Positions 47,136 through 56,346 of a DNA stretch of 64,000 nt are shown one piece after another. How positions within the stretch are numbered: the stretch's first letter is position 1; every line of letters starts with the position of its first letter. The DNA comes from Segatella copri (GTDB lineage: Bacteria; Bacteroidota; Bacteroidia; Bacteroidales; Bacteroidaceae), in assembly GCF_949820605.1 (NCBI RefSeq), contig NZ_CATKVU010000006.1, positions 2,092,501 to 2,156,500 of the forward strand, in the 5' to 3' direction. The position numbers were made by a program, and so were the translations under genes. Under the pieces are notes generated by a model. The model was not told the DNA's origin. It saw only the letters and a list, made by a program, of their open reading frames with translations, and searched no databases.

Positions 47136-47804
47136 TTAGGATTCGGAATCGCTATCATCGTAAAGTTTCATCAGGCTACCATCCTTCAGATATCTCTTCA
47201 GGGCTGTCACAACACCTTTCTTCCAGGTATTGATGTTATCTGAAGTAAGCTGGAGCTGATAAACGAGCTTGATGACATGTTCGATAGGCATACGGTAGCG
47301 CAGCACACCGGAAATCAGCTTGGCATAGTTCCAGTATTCAGGATTAAACTTCTCGCTCAATCCCTCAACCGTAATCTTATAGCCTCGCTTGTTCACAAAC
47401 TGGAAGTCGTATCGCTTCAAGCCTCCATCCAGAATGGTCTTCACAATCTTGCCTTTGCTTACAGATTTAGGCAGCATGATACCCTCGTCCTCATCCTGCA
47501 AACCCGTGAAGATTTCGTATGGATGACCATCGAGCAGTCCTACCAGAGCCACCCATTTCTCCTTATTATTCTGGAATCGCACCACATCGCATTCCAGTTC
47601 TCGAGGTCGCACCTCCATCACTTCAGGAGAGAAAACAGGAAGATGAGTTTCCTCTGAAACAACATTGGCTATCTGATCATAGAGTTTATTCCAATCAGAC
47701 TGTTCTACATGATAATTCTGATGAAGTGTTGCCAGATTAGCATTCAATTCATCTATAAGAGCCTTGGAAGCCTCTTCAAAAGTCATATTTTCAGTATATT
47801 TCAT
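47136..47804 (-). CDS. Stand-alone protein resembling the C-terminal region of class II ribonucleotide reductase
   Basis: A 222-residue soluble protein. Its middle, PRELECDVVRFQNNKEKWVALVG, then GHPYEIFTGLQDED and the GYKITVEGLSEKFNPE segment, resembles the accessory C-terminal part of B12-dependent NrdJ proteins. It has no catalytic barrel, radical-site Cys pair or zinc cysteines. Its role could be a regulatory or binding domain, but no function is established from this sequence. The start ATG at 47804 lies 21 bp from a -7 box. It leads an apparent unit with folB. Confidence 0.65.
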   Translation of the reverse strand: MKYTENMTFEEASKALIDELNANLATLHQNYHVEQSDWNKLYDQIANVVSEETHLPVFSPEVMEVRPRELECDVVRFQNNKEKWVALVGLLDGHPYEIFTGLQDEDEGIMLPKSVSKGKIVKTILDGGLKRYDFQFVNKRGYKITVEGLSEKFNPEYWNYAKLISGVLRYRMPIEHVIKLVYQLQLTSDNINTWKKGVVTALKRYLKDGSLMKLYDDSDSES

Positions 47805-47805
47805 A

Positions 47806-47865
47806 TCAAACGTTTCATATTTTGGTGCAAAATTAAACTTTTATTTCTAAAATCTGAAACGTTTT
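47806..47865 (-). promoter_or_regulatory. Promoter flanked by two AAACGTTT palindromes
   Basis: The -7 box TAATTTTGC (47826-47834, minus strand) lies between two copies of the 8-bp palindrome AAACGTTT (47808-47815 and 47857-47864), each with a GAAACGTTT extension. This arrangement fits a repressor operator pair. Confidence 0.5.
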
Positions 47866-47920
47866 GGCATATATTTCACTAAAAAAGCGAAAGAAAGACA
47901 ACTTTTTGGGAAACTTTCAC

Positions 47921-47929
47921 TAACTTTGC
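47921..47929 (+). promoter_or_regulatory. -7 box of nitroreductase gene
   Basis: TAACTTTGC, 74 bp upstream of the ATG. Confidence 0.6.
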
Positions 47930-48003
47930 AGCAAAAATAGGGTTCTGAAATGGAACAGAACTCCTATATATATAATAAGGTATAATGATAAAATAAAAAA
48001 GAT

Positions 48004-48741
48004 ATGGAATCGATTAAGAACAGAACAAGCATCAGAAAATATGCAGAGAAGGAAGTATCTGAAGAACTCCTGAACCGCCTTTTGGAAGAGGCAGAGCGCA
48101 CCCCGACAATGGGAAACCTGCAGCTTTACAGCGTTGTGGTAACAAGAAGTGAAGAAGGAAAGAAGGCGCTGGCACCAGCCCACTTCAACCAGCCGATGGT
48201 AACAGAAGCCTCTGTCGTCCTCACCATCTGTGCCGATTATCGCCGCACAACCCTCTGGGCAGAGAACCGCAAGGGAACCCCGGGCTATGACAACATTCTC
48301 TCTTTTATGAATGCAGCTACCGATGCCCTTCTCTTTACCCAGACCTTTACCAATCTGGCAGAAGAAGCCGGTTTAGGCACCTGTTTCCTGGGAACTACGG
48401 TTTATATGCCAAAGATGATCATCGACACCCTGAAGCTCCCTAAGCTCGTAATGCCAGTAGCCACATTGACCATCGGCTGGCCGGCAGAACATCCAGCCCT
48501 GAGCGACCGTCTCCCTCTGCGCAGCATCATCCACCACGAGCATTTCGAGGATTATACCCTAGAGAAGATTGACGACTTCTATGCAGAGAAGGAAGCTCTT
48601 GAAGAGAACAAGGAGTTCGTTCGCATCAACAACGTAGAGACCCTAGCCCAGGTTTTCACCGACATCCGATACACGAAGAAGGATTGCGAGGCGATGAGCC
48701 AAGGTTTCCTCGAAGCCCTCAAACAACAAGGATTTATTTAA
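48004..48741 (+). CDS. Nitroreductase-family FMN oxidoreductase
   Basis: A cytoplasmic FMN enzyme that uses NAD(P)H to reduce nitro compounds, quinones or flavins; the natural substrate is unknown. The 245-residue protein has the FMN-binding start IKNRTSIRKYAEKEVSEELL and TPTMGNLQLY (about 33-42). FLNAATDALL-like helices and AEEAGLGTCFLGTT (about 118-131) follow, as in NfsA/Frp-type members. A C-terminal extension of about 45 residues is rich in charged helices. It is a single gene, convergent with the ExuT-like gene, with repeat element D starting on its stop codon. Confidence 0.9.
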   Translation: MESIKNRTSIRKYAEKEVSEELLNRLLEEAERTPTMGNLQLYSVVVTRSEEGKKALAPAHFNQPMVTEASVVLTICADYRRTTLWAENRKGTPGYDNILSFMNAATDALLFTQTFTNLAEEAGLGTCFLGTTVYMPKMIIDTLKLPKLVMPVATLTIGWPAEHPALSDRLPLRSIIHHEHFEDYTLEKIDDFYAEKEALEENKEFVRINNVETLAQVFTDIRYTKKDCEAMSQGFLEALKQQGFI

Positions 48742-48843
48742 AGGTAAAATAGTAAAAAGATAAAAAAGTAAAAAGGTAAAAAGGGCACCTCGCTGGTTAA
48801 CATTCCGCTAGGCTTTTTTACCTTTTTACTTTTTTACCTTTTC
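48739..48843. repeat. Tandem-repeat inverted-arm element D (GTAAAAAG units)
   Basis: The left arm (48742-48784) is built of GTAAAAA/GTAAAAAG units. The right arm (48812-48843) is built of the complement CTTTTTAC. A 28-bp GC-richer centre separates them. It begins at the nitroreductase stop and ends 1 bp before the ExuT-like stop, so it fills the whole spacer between convergent genes and may terminate both. Confidence 0.75.
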
Positions 48844-48844
48844 A

Positions 48845-50308
48845 TTATTCTACAACGATTGGCTTGTACTTAGGAACCAATGCCTTCATGATGCACCAGC
48901 CTACGAGGTAAGCAACACTACAGATGCAGAATACAATCATGTAGGCACCTGGCTTGCCATCGAAGCCCATGAAGCTGAAGGCGGAACCCTGACCATCTGC
49001 ATAGGTGAAGAGCATACCGGAACCCTTGTTGATCAGGAAGGAACCGATACCACCTGCCATTGCACCAATACCGGTGATAGTAGCTACAGTTGACTTAGGG
49101 AACATATCACCGATAGTAGAATAAAGGTTGGCAGACCAAGCCTGATGACCTGCACCGAGCAAACCGATGATGATAGCTGGCCACCATGCACTGTACTCAC
49201 CCATAGGCTGGGCAATCAGACCGAGCAATGGGAAGCAAGCGAAAATCAACATCGCACGCATTCTACCGATATATGGATTCATACCCTTCTTGTCTACAAA
49301 GTACGTTGGCAAGTAACCACCACCAATACTCAATACGGTTACAATAGCATAGAGAGTGAAGATGAGGGCGATACCCATACCTGAATCTGAAGAATAACCA
49401 TACTGGTCAGAGAAGTAAGCTGGTGCCCAGAAGAGGAAGAACCACCAAACGCCATCAGTCATCAACTTACCTACGATGAATGACCAGGTCTGACGGTAGC
49501 TGAAGCACTTCAGGAAGCCGATAGTTTTCTCCTCAGCGGCAGTTTCTGTCTCTTTCTCAGCCTCAACCTTTTCGAGGTCCTCATCCTGCTCAATATAAGT
49601 AAGCTCAGCCTTGTTTACATGCTTGCTCTTAGATGGTTTGTCATAGAGCCATACCCAGAGGCCCATCCATACGTAACCGAGCACACCGATGATAATGAAT
49701 GCCCACTCCCAACCCATGCTGCGAGCCAACAATGGAATGGTAGCTGGAGCTGCCAAAGCACCTACAGATGCACCACTGTTGAAGATAGCGGTAGAGAAAG
49801 CACGATCTTTCTTAGGGAAATACTCTGCTGTTACCTTGATGGCTGCTGGGAAGTTACCAGCCTCACCCACAGCAAGAATCAAACGGCAAGAGAGAAAGAG
49901 CCATACACTGATTGTAGCAATCGCTACAGCTGCATCACTACCTGCCTGTACCATGCGGAGTGCCTCGATAGAATCATAACCTTCCATCTGCATAGCTACC
50001 CAACCGCAACCGGCGTGCATCACAGCACCTGTTGACCATACGAAGATGGCAATGAGATAACCTTTCTTGGTGCCCATCCAGTCAACAAACTTACCTGCGA
50101 AGAGGTTGGCGATGGCATAGAAGATTGAGAAAAGACCGGTGATGGTACCATAGTGATCATCTGTCCAGTGGAATTCTGGAGCAATAAAGTCTTTCCATGT
50201 TAAAGAGAGAACCTGACGGTCCATGTAATTGACTGTGGTTGCGATGAAGAGCAGTGCACAGATTACCCAACGGAAGTTGGACATTTTGCTTGTTGTAATA
50301 GGACTCAT
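48845..50308 (-). CDS. MFS hexuronate permease (ExuT-like)
   Basis: An inner-membrane proton-coupled sugar-acid transporter of the anion:cation symporter branch (ExuT/GudP type). The 487-residue protein has 12 predicted helices, starting FRWVICALLFIATTVNYMDRQVLSL. The MFS loop GKFVDWMGTKKGYL follows helix 2, and VGEAGNFPAAIKVTAEYFPKK is the typical motif of this branch. A charged cytoplasmic loop of about 45 residues (KSKHVNKAELTYIEQDEDLE...) joins helices 6 and 7. The hexuronate substrate is inferred from family and from kduI upstream. It is the third gene of the EIIC-kduI-exuT unit. Confidence 0.88.
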   Translation of the reverse strand: MSPITTSKMSNFRWVICALLFIATTVNYMDRQVLSLTWKDFIAPEFHWTDDHYGTITGLFSIFYAIANLFAGKFVDWMGTKKGYLIAIFVWSTGAVMHAGCGWVAMQMEGYDSIEALRMVQAGSDAAVAIATISVWLFLSCRLILAVGEAGNFPAAIKVTAEYFPKKDRAFSTAIFNSGASVGALAAPATIPLLARSMGWEWAFIIIGVLGYVWMGLWVWLYDKPSKSKHVNKAELTYIEQDEDLEKVEAEKETETAAEEKTIGFLKCFSYRQTWSFIVGKLMTDGVWWFFLFWAPAYFSDQYGYSSDSGMGIALIFTLYAIVTVLSIGGGYLPTYFVDKKGMNPYIGRMRAMLIFACFPLLGLIAQPMGEYSAWWPAIIIGLLGAGHQAWSANLYSTIGDMFPKSTVATITGIGAMAGGIGSFLINKGSGMLFTYADGQGSAFSFMGFDGKPGAYMIVFCICSVAYLVGWCIMKALVPKYKPIVVE

Positions 50309-50365
50309 TTTGCAAAAAGTTTTTAAGCGTTATACTTTTTTTTTATTTTAGATTACTATTTAGAC

Positions 50366-50404
50366 GGCAAAGCCTGGCTCATATTAATCATAAGCCAGGT
50401 TGCC
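50366..50404 (-). terminator. Intercistronic stem-loop between kduI and the permease gene
   Basis: GGCAA and CCTGGCT pair with AGCCAGG and TTGCC (one bulge) around an AT-rich loop. There is no T-run on the minus strand, so it may be a processing or attenuation hairpin rather than a full stop. Confidence 0.5.
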
Positions 50405-50419
50405 ATATCATGTATCTTA

Positions 50420-51385
50420 TTATTCCAATGTAGGAATCTTTACTACCTGCATATCGTTGTAGATCAGATTCTCACCTGCCATACCCCAGATAAAGGTATA
50501 GTTGCTGGTACCTGCTGCACAGTGGATAGACCACTCTGGAGCAATCACAGCCTGCTCGTTGTTCAACCAGATAGGACGTGTCTCCTGTGGTTCACCCATT
50601 ACGTGGAGAATCTTCTGACCCTCTGGTACATTATAATAGAGGTAAGTCTCCATACGGCGGAGATGAGTATGAGCTGGCATGGTGTTCCATACAGAACCCT
50701 CCTTCAACTCAGTAACACCCATCTGCAACTGGCAGGTACGAACACCGGCTACACCATCGATAATCAACTGGTGGATTACGCGGTCGTTGCTCTCCTTCAG
50801 GCTACCAGCCTTAATGTTGTTGGCATCCTTCAGGGTAACCTTCTTGGTAGGATATGTCTGATGAGCACAAGCGCTGTTCATATAGAACTTAGCTGGCTTA
50901 GCTGCATCCTTGCTGCTTACCTCGATGTTCTTGGCACCACGACCTACGTAGAGAGCCTCCTGGAAACCGAGTGTATACTTCTTGCCGTCAACGGTAACAG
51001 TACCCTCGCCACCGATGTTGATGATACCCAACTCGCGGTTGTCGAGCAGATTCTTCTGATCGTTTGGCTTGTCTGTATAGAGAGGAGCGATAGAAGTCAG
51101 CTTCAGAGGAGCGGTTGTTGGCTCAGCACCACCGATGAGGAAGCGGTCGAACATGGTGTATGTCCAGTTTACCTCGCCTGGAGCAAACACCTTCTCGATA
51201 GCGAATTCACCGCGAAGACGGTCTGTTGTATAGTGCTTTGCATCCATCGGATTGCTTGCATAACGAACGTTGTAGTTAGTGTAGGCATTTTCCGCCTTCA
51301 CTTCATAACCACATTTTCCACACTGGCCAAAAGCCTGACTTGCTGTTAATACCATTGCTGCTAATATTAATGTTAATTTCTTCAT
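50420..51385 (-). CDS. kduI: 5-keto-4-deoxyuronate isomerase KduI with a predicted signal peptide
   Basis: KduI isomerises 5-keto-4-deoxyuronate (from unsaturated uronates released by pectin or glycosaminoglycan lyases) to 2,5-diketo-3-deoxygluconate (EC 5.3.1.17). The 321-residue protein is about 43 residues longer than E. coli KduI, and the extra is N-terminal. A signal peptide ([20 protein letters not shown]) is followed by QCGKCG and a short linker before the cupin domain at about residue 50. All four metal ligands are present: His239, His241, Glu246 and His288. This predicts a periplasmic enzyme, where the known enzyme is cytoplasmic. It lies 27 bp after the EIIC-type transporter gene and upstream of the ExuT-like permease. 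Confidence 0.9.
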   Translation of the reverse strand: MKKLTLILAAMVLTASQAFGQCGKCGYEVKAENAYTNYNVRYASNPMDAKHYTTDRLRGEFAIEKVFAPGEVNWTYTMFDRFLIGGAEPTTAPLKLTSIAPLYTDKPNDQKNLLDNRELGIINIGGEGTVTVDGKKYTLGFQEALYVGRGAKNIEVSSKDAAKPAKFYMNSACAHQTYPTKKVTLKDANNIKAGSLKESNDRVIHQLIIDGVAGVRTCQLQMGVTELKEGSVWNTMPAHTHLRRMETYLYYNVPEGQKILHVMGEPQETRPIWLNNEQAVIAPEWSIHCAAGTSNYTFIWGMAGENLIYNDMQVVKIPTLE

Positions 51386-51412
51386 AATTATCTTGTTTTA
51401 TTTTTTACCTTT

Positions 51413-52768
51413 TTACTTTTTTTCTTCCTTCACGATGCGCTGACGGTTGATAACCATCATGGCTACTGTGATGACTGCGAGAACACCCATACCTACGTAT
51501 GAAAGCTTCACACCGCGATAGATAACCCATCCGAAGAGAGAGGATGCGAAATCGAGTGCACCGCCAGAGAATCCGTCAGGGATATGAGCGGCATTATCGC
51601 CTGTAGCTGCATAAACCTGGTTGGCTGCCAGCGTAAAGTCTGGTGCCATATCGGTAACGAAATAGAGACCGATGACGAGAGTTACCAGACCAATGATAAG
51701 CGTCTTCACCACATTACCTCTTGTAAACGGCAGAATCATTGGGAAGAGGTAGAACATACCTGCCAACGATGCCAAAGGCAAGAACTGGTTGCCTGGCAGG
51801 AAGACTGCGATAGCCAGGATAACCGGAATCAGAATCACAGATGCTACCAGGGTAGTAGGATGACCGATTACCAGGGCAGGACTCATACCGATATGAACCT
51901 TCTTGCCGTTAAACTTGGTCTTCACCAACTCCTGTGTCTTCTCTGAGATAGGTTTCAAACCATCGATAAACAGGGCTGTAATACGAGGAATCAGCTCCAT
52001 CACGGCTCCCATCGTTACACCCAGGAAGAGAATCTTCTTGATATCGAGCTGGGCTGCCCAACCTATCAGGGCACCTACGATAACACCGAGTACCAGTGGC
52101 TCACCGAGCACACCAAACTTCTTCTTCAGTCCCTCTGCATCGATATCGAGCTTAGAGAAGCCCGGAATCATATCGAAGAGTTTATTGAAAACGATTGCGA
52201 ATGGCATGAAACTCTGGCAGAATGGCTGCGGAATTGAGATACCATCCAAATCGTAATATTTCTGGAATCTATCGGCTGTCAGGTCTGCACAAACCAGCGT
52301 ATTGATGTAGCAGACGATAGCTGCGAAATAGCCCCAAAGCAAACTCTGGCCCATCACGAAGTAAGCCACTGCACCGATAAAGGCGAAGTGCCAGTAGTTC
52401 CAGAGGTCGATATTTACGGTACGTGTTGTCTTGGTAATCAACATCAGAAAGTTGACACCCAGACAGATTGGGATAATCAATGCGCCCACTGCTGTATTGT
52501 AAGCTACAGCTGCAGCTGCAGGCCATCCCATGTCAAAAACGTTTAACTGTAGGTGGTAGATGTCAGAAATAGCCTTCAATGGGTCGTTGAAGTTGGTAGT
52601 CAGCAATGCTGTTACCACGCCCAAGCCTACGAAACCCACGCCTACGAAGAGTCCCGACTTCAAAGCCTTTCCGAATTTCATGCCAATACACAGACCGATA
52701 ACCGTGAAGATGATAGGCATCATCACGCTCGCACCGAGACTGATAATATAGCTAAATACTTGTTCCAT
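51413..52768 (-). CDS. PTS EIIC-type transporter (galactitol family), orphan
   Basis: An inner-membrane protein of 451 residues with about 11 helices, resembling the membrane component of the galactitol phosphotransferase system (GatC). Recognisable segments are LGASVMMPIIFTVIGLCIG, VGFVGLGVVTALL and IGHPTTLVASVILIPVIL. No EIIA, EIIB, HPr or EI gene is in the window, and most Bacteroidota lack a working sugar PTS. It therefore probably acts as a secondary carrier. Its operon partners (exported KduI, ExuT-like permease) suggest a uronate-derived substrate. The C-terminal codons (KEEKK and stop) form a short GTAAAAAG-type array. It is first in the operon, with a -7 box 80 bp upstream. Confidence 0.85.
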   Translation of the reverse strand: MEQVFSYIISLGASVMMPIIFTVIGLCIGMKFGKALKSGLFVGVGFVGLGVVTALLTTNFNDPLKAISDIYHLQLNVFDMGWPAAAAVAYNTAVGALIIPICLGVNFLMLITKTTRTVNIDLWNYWHFAFIGAVAYFVMGQSLLWGYFAAIVCYINTLVCADLTADRFQKYYDLDGISIPQPFCQSFMPFAIVFNKLFDMIPGFSKLDIDAEGLKKKFGVLGEPLVLGVIVGALIGWAAQLDIKKILFLGVTMGAVMELIPRITALFIDGLKPISEKTQELVKTKFNGKKVHIGMSPALVIGHPTTLVASVILIPVILAIAVFLPGNQFLPLASLAGMFYLFPMILPFTRGNVVKTLIIGLVTLVIGLYFVTDMAPDFTLAANQVYAATGDNAAHIPDGFSGGALDFASSLFGWVIYRGVKLSYVGMGVLAVITVAMMVINRQRIVKEEKK

Positions 52769-52848
52769 TTTAATTTGTAGTATTGTTTAATTGTTAGAAA
52801 ATACACGACAAAGAGCACCCTCTTTTGTCTTTTAATGATTTGTTGTGT

Positions 52849-52857
52849 GCAAAGATA
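52849..52857 (-). promoter_or_regulatory. Promoter -7 box of the EIIC-kduI-exuT operon
   Basis: TATCTTTGC on the minus strand, 80 bp upstream of the first ATG. Confidence 0.65.
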
Positions 52858-52908
52858 CACTTTTTTCTTCAATTACAATACGTTTTGATGGAAAAATTTA
52901 CGCAAAAA

Positions 52909-52939
52909 AAATCCTATCAGAACATTTCTGATAGGATTT
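52909..52939 (-). terminator. Strong terminator after murF-alr
   Basis: A perfect 14-bp stem (52909-52922 with 52926-52939) with a 3-nt loop. On the minus strand a run of eight T follows. It ends the yfhO-GSCFA-murF/alr unit. Confidence 0.92.
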
Positions 52940-53004
52940 CTCTATTTTATACGTTTTAAAATGATTTTTTACCGAATCGGTCTTCATTCTTCCCTCTTCA
53001 CTTC

Positions 53005-55482
53005 CTAGTCCTGGAAGTAAACTCTCTTCACACGGTTGCTGATGGTGGTCAGCACCTCGTAAGGGATGGTCTCAAGGATGTCGCTCAGTGTCTGGACAGG
53101 CAGATGCTCGCCGAAGATTTCTACCGAATCTCCTTCCTTGCAAGGGATGTCGGTCACGTCTATCATAGCCACATCCATACAGATGTTGCCCACATAATCT
53201 GCCTTCTGACCGTTCACCAGACAGTAGGCATGACGGTTGCCCAGACGGCGGTTCAGTCCGTCAGCATATCCGATAGGGATGGCTGCGATGACGCTGTCTC
53301 TGTCGAGAATTGTCTTGCGGCTGTAGCCCACACTGTCACCTGCCTTCACGTTGTGCATCTGCAGAATGGTTGTCTTCAGGGTGCTCACGCAGTTGATGGT
53401 CTTGTTGTTGCGCGAATTGATGCCATAGAGTCCGAGTCCCAGACGACACATATCCAGCTGGCGCTCCGGGAAGTGCTCGATACCTGCCGAATTGCAGATA
53501 TGGCGCAATATCTTATGGTCGAAGGCTGCCTGCAACTGCTTGCTGCCCTTGTCGAAGAGTTCAAACTGATGAGCTGAGAAATCATCGAAACTGTCGTCAT
53601 CGCTGCCCACGAAGTGAGAGAACACAGAACGTGGTATGATGGCATTCTGGTGCTTCAGCTTGCCGATGAGTTCCTCCATATCGTTCTCCGGGTCGAAGCC
53701 CATGCGGTGCATGCCGGTATCCAGCTTGATATGGACAGGGAAACCGGTTACTCCCTCTTTCTCAGCTGCCTTGATGAGCGCATCGAGCAGACGGAAAGAG
53801 TAAACCTCCGGCTCCAGGTCGTAATCGAACATGGTCTTGAAGGCGGTCATCTCCGGATTCATGATCATGATGTTGCTGGTGATGCCGTTCTTGCGCAGCG
53901 TAACGCCCTCATCGGCTACAGCCACAGCCAGATAGTCTACACGATGATCCTGCAGGGTCTTGGCTATCTCCACGGCACCTGCACCGTAGCCGTCTGCCTT
54001 GATCATGCATACCAGCTTGGTTTCCGGCTTCATAAACGCACGGTAGTAGTTCAGATTGGCTACCACGGCGTTCAGATTCACCTCTAGCGTAGTCTCGTGT
54101 ACCTTCTGTACCAGCAGTTCGGTGAGCTGGTCGAAGCCAAACTGACGGGCGCCCTTCAGCAGAATCACCTCATCGCGCAGGGAAGCAAACACCTCGCTGG
54201 CGATGAATTCCTCTACATTCGGGAAGAAGAACTTCTCTGAAATCTGAATCACATCGTGCTGCTTGCAGAGCTCAGGACCGATACCGATGAACTTTACCAC
54301 GCCACGTTTACGGGCTAAATCGCTCACCTCTTTATATAATGCCTCCGGTTCCTGACCGCTCTGGTAGATGTCGCTCAATATCAGCGTATGGCGACGACCG
54401 CGATGGTCTGGACGGCGGTTCATGAAGTCGAGGGCGATATCAAGCGAATTGATATCACTGTTGTAGCTGTCGTTGATCAGCGTACATCCGTGCTGTCCTA
54501 CCTTCACCTCCAGTCTCATTGCCACAGGTTCGAGCTGTGCCATGCGCTTGTCGATATCTTCAGCCGAAAGACCAAGTTTCGATGCCACGACGGCAGAGAT
54601 GATGGCATTCTGTACAGATGCATCGTCGATGAACGGGATAGAGAAGCTGTCTTCCTCACCTTTATATATATAGGTAATCACGCTCACGCTCTGCTGCTTC
54701 TCGATGTTCTTCACATAGAAAGGAGCCTCCGCATTCTTGAGCGACCAGAAGAGTTTCTCGCCCTTATAGTCGGGATATTCGGCCATCACCTTGTTGATAA
54801 CCTCGTCATCGCCATCATAGATTACGGTCTCTGCATCATGGAAGAGGATGAGTTTCTCCCGGCATTTTTCCTCCATGGAAGAGAAATTCTCCTGATGCGC
54901 AGCACCCAGATTGGTCAGTACGGCGACGGTTGGCTGGATGATGTCACGCAGGGCAAGCATTTCGCCAGGCATACTGATACCTGCCTCGAAAACGCCCACC
55001 TGGGTCTGCTCGTTCATCAGCCATACCGACAATGGCACACCTATCTGAGAGTTGTAACTGCGCGGACTGCGGGTAACAAACATACTTGGCGAGAGCAGCT
55101 GGTAGAGCCACTCCTTGACCATGGTCTTTCCGTTTGAACCCGTGATGCCTACGATAGGGATGTTAAACTCGTCACGGTGGCGCTCAGCCAGACGCTGGAG
55201 AGCCTCGAGCGTGTTTACTACCTTCAGGAAGTTGGCTCCCGGATAATCAGAAGCATAGCCCTTAGGCACATTCGTTACAACAAAGTTTTTCACACCTCTG
55301 CGATACAGCTCAGGGATGTAGTTATGACCATCATTGCGCTCCGACTTGAGCGCAAAGAACAGAGTTTCCTCTGGGAAACAAAGTGAACGACTATCGGTCA
55401 GGATAAAACCGATGTTGGTATCATTGTCTCCATAGCGACGCGCACCTATCAGTGTGGTTACCTTTTCAATAGTATATGTCAT
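53005..55482 (-). CDS. Bifunctional MurF - alanine racemase fusion
   Basis: Two cell-wall enzymes in one 825-residue polypeptide, a fusion known from Bacteroidota. The N-terminal part (about 1-455) is MurF, which ligates D-Ala-D-Ala to UDP-MurNAc-tripeptide: ATP site GITGSNGKTMVK, then VFEAGISMPGEM and LINDSYNS. The C-terminal part (about 460-825) is a PLP alanine racemase: the PLP lysine is in MIKADGYGAGA, and HIKLDTGMHRMGF and RLGLGLYG are also present. The catalytic Tyr of the partner site is in SVGYSRK. Linking racemisation to ligation supplies D-Ala for the same pathway. It lies 27 bp after the GSCFA gene. Confidence 0.96.
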   Translation of the reverse strand: MTYTIEKVTTLIGARRYGDNDTNIGFILTDSRSLCFPEETLFFALKSERNDGHNYIPELYRRGVKNFVVTNVPKGYASDYPGANFLKVVNTLEALQRLAERHRDEFNIPIVGITGSNGKTMVKEWLYQLLSPSMFVTRSPRSYNSQIGVPLSVWLMNEQTQVGVFEAGISMPGEMLALRDIIQPTVAVLTNLGAAHQENFSSMEEKCREKLILFHDAETVIYDGDDEVINKVMAEYPDYKGEKLFWSLKNAEAPFYVKNIEKQQSVSVITYIYKGEEDSFSIPFIDDASVQNAIISAVVASKLGLSAEDIDKRMAQLEPVAMRLEVKVGQHGCTLINDSYNSDINSLDIALDFMNRRPDHRGRRHTLILSDIYQSGQEPEALYKEVSDLARKRGVVKFIGIGPELCKQHDVIQISEKFFFPNVEEFIASEVFASLRDEVILLKGARQFGFDQLTELLVQKVHETTLEVNLNAVVANLNYYRAFMKPETKLVCMIKADGYGAGAVEIAKTLQDHRVDYLAVAVADEGVTLRKNGITSNIMIMNPEMTAFKTMFDYDLEPEVYSFRLLDALIKAAEKEGVTGFPVHIKLDTGMHRMGFDPENDMEELIGKLKHQNAIIPRSVFSHFVGSDDDSFDDFSAHQFELFDKGSKQLQAAFDHKILRHICNSAGIEHFPERQLDMCRLGLGLYGINSRNNKTINCVSTLKTTILQMHNVKAGDSVGYSRKTILDRDSVIAAIPIGYADGLNRRLGNRHAYCLVNGQKADYVGNICMDVAMIDVTDIPCKEGDSVEIFGEHLPVQTLSDILETIPYEVLTTISNRVKRVYFQD

Positions 55483-55509
55483 TGTCTTGTTATTTAAATA
55501 TTCTTTATT

Positions 55510-56331
55510 TTATAAGAGATGATATTTCTCCTCAAATTGTCTTTTCTTCTCTTCCGTCCTGGCGATGAACTTCTGGTGTTCCTCACTCTCGGAATGGAAG
55601 GGCTTATGGCCGAGTGCTTCGCGGATAGGCCGCCAGTCTTCCAGAAACTGCTCCGCTGCCTTGCCGAAGTAAGTTGCCCGGAACCGCTCCCAGATATAGT
55701 CTACAGCCTGCTGGCTCGGGTGCAGCATGTCTTCCTTGTAGAAGCGATAGTCACGAAGTTCATCGTTCATGATCTCGTAAGCCGGAAAATAGCTCACCAC
55801 TCCGGGATTCTCCTTCACCAGCTTATCGGCTGCCAGCAGGAGCGTAGCCTTCGAAAGCTGACTCCCGTGATAGCCGTATTTCGCATAGCGGATAGGACTT
55901 ACCGTGATGATGACCTTCAGCGAGTCTTCACTGCCATCAGATGCTGCGGTCTGCGATTTCAGCAGATTGATAGCCTTCTGCAGATAGCCGGCACATTCGT
56001 CCACGCTCAGTTCCCGCTCTTCGAAGAGGCGCTGCGGGCGTTTCTGGCAGTTGTCCACTATCTCGCCCGTCTCCTTCAGGATATACACATGGTTGGTACC
56101 CAGCGTAAAGACAGCCACCCGGGGACGCACCTCGGAACATTTCTCTACCGTATGGAGAATGCTTGCCGGATTATACATCACCCCGAAGGGATTCACCGTA
56201 GCCCGGAAGCGGTTCTCCACAAAACGCCTACCCAGATTGTCGGCAAAGCAACTGCCCACAAAGAGCATCCGCTCTGCCGCCCCTATCTCGAAGTCGGCCT
56301 TCGGAATATCTATTTCTGTGCGAAACAGCAT
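55510..56331 (-). CDS. GSCFA-domain protein
   Basis: A 273-residue protein with the defining motif FVGSCFADNLG (about residues 25-35), NPFGVMYNPASI and a TLGTNHVY block. This fold is related to SGNH hydrolases; the Ser in GSCFA is the presumed nucleophile and the C-terminal DMLHPSQQAVDYIW supplies a Asp/His-type pair. The substrate is not established; an envelope glycan or lipid esterase is a guess. There is no signal peptide. It sits 15 bp after yfhO and 27 bp before murF/alr, so it is probably part of one envelope operon. Confidence 0.9.
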   Translation of the reverse strand: MLFRTEIDIPKADFEIGAAERMLFVGSCFADNLGRRFVENRFRATVNPFGVMYNPASILHTVEKCSEVRPRVAVFTLGTNHVYILKETGEIVDNCQKRPQRLFEERELSVDECAGYLQKAINLLKSQTAASDGSEDSLKVIITVSPIRYAKYGYHGSQLSKATLLLAADKLVKENPGVVSYFPAYEIMNDELRDYRFYKEDMLHPSQQAVDYIWERFRATYFGKAAEQFLEDWRPIREALGHKPFHSESEEHQKFIARTEEKKRQFEEKYHLL

Positions 56332-56346
56332 AAGTCTTTCTCTTTT

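Noticed and set aside
51413..52768. A complete galactitol PTS
   Set aside because: Only an EIIC-like protein is present; no EIIA, EIIB, HPr or EI in the window.
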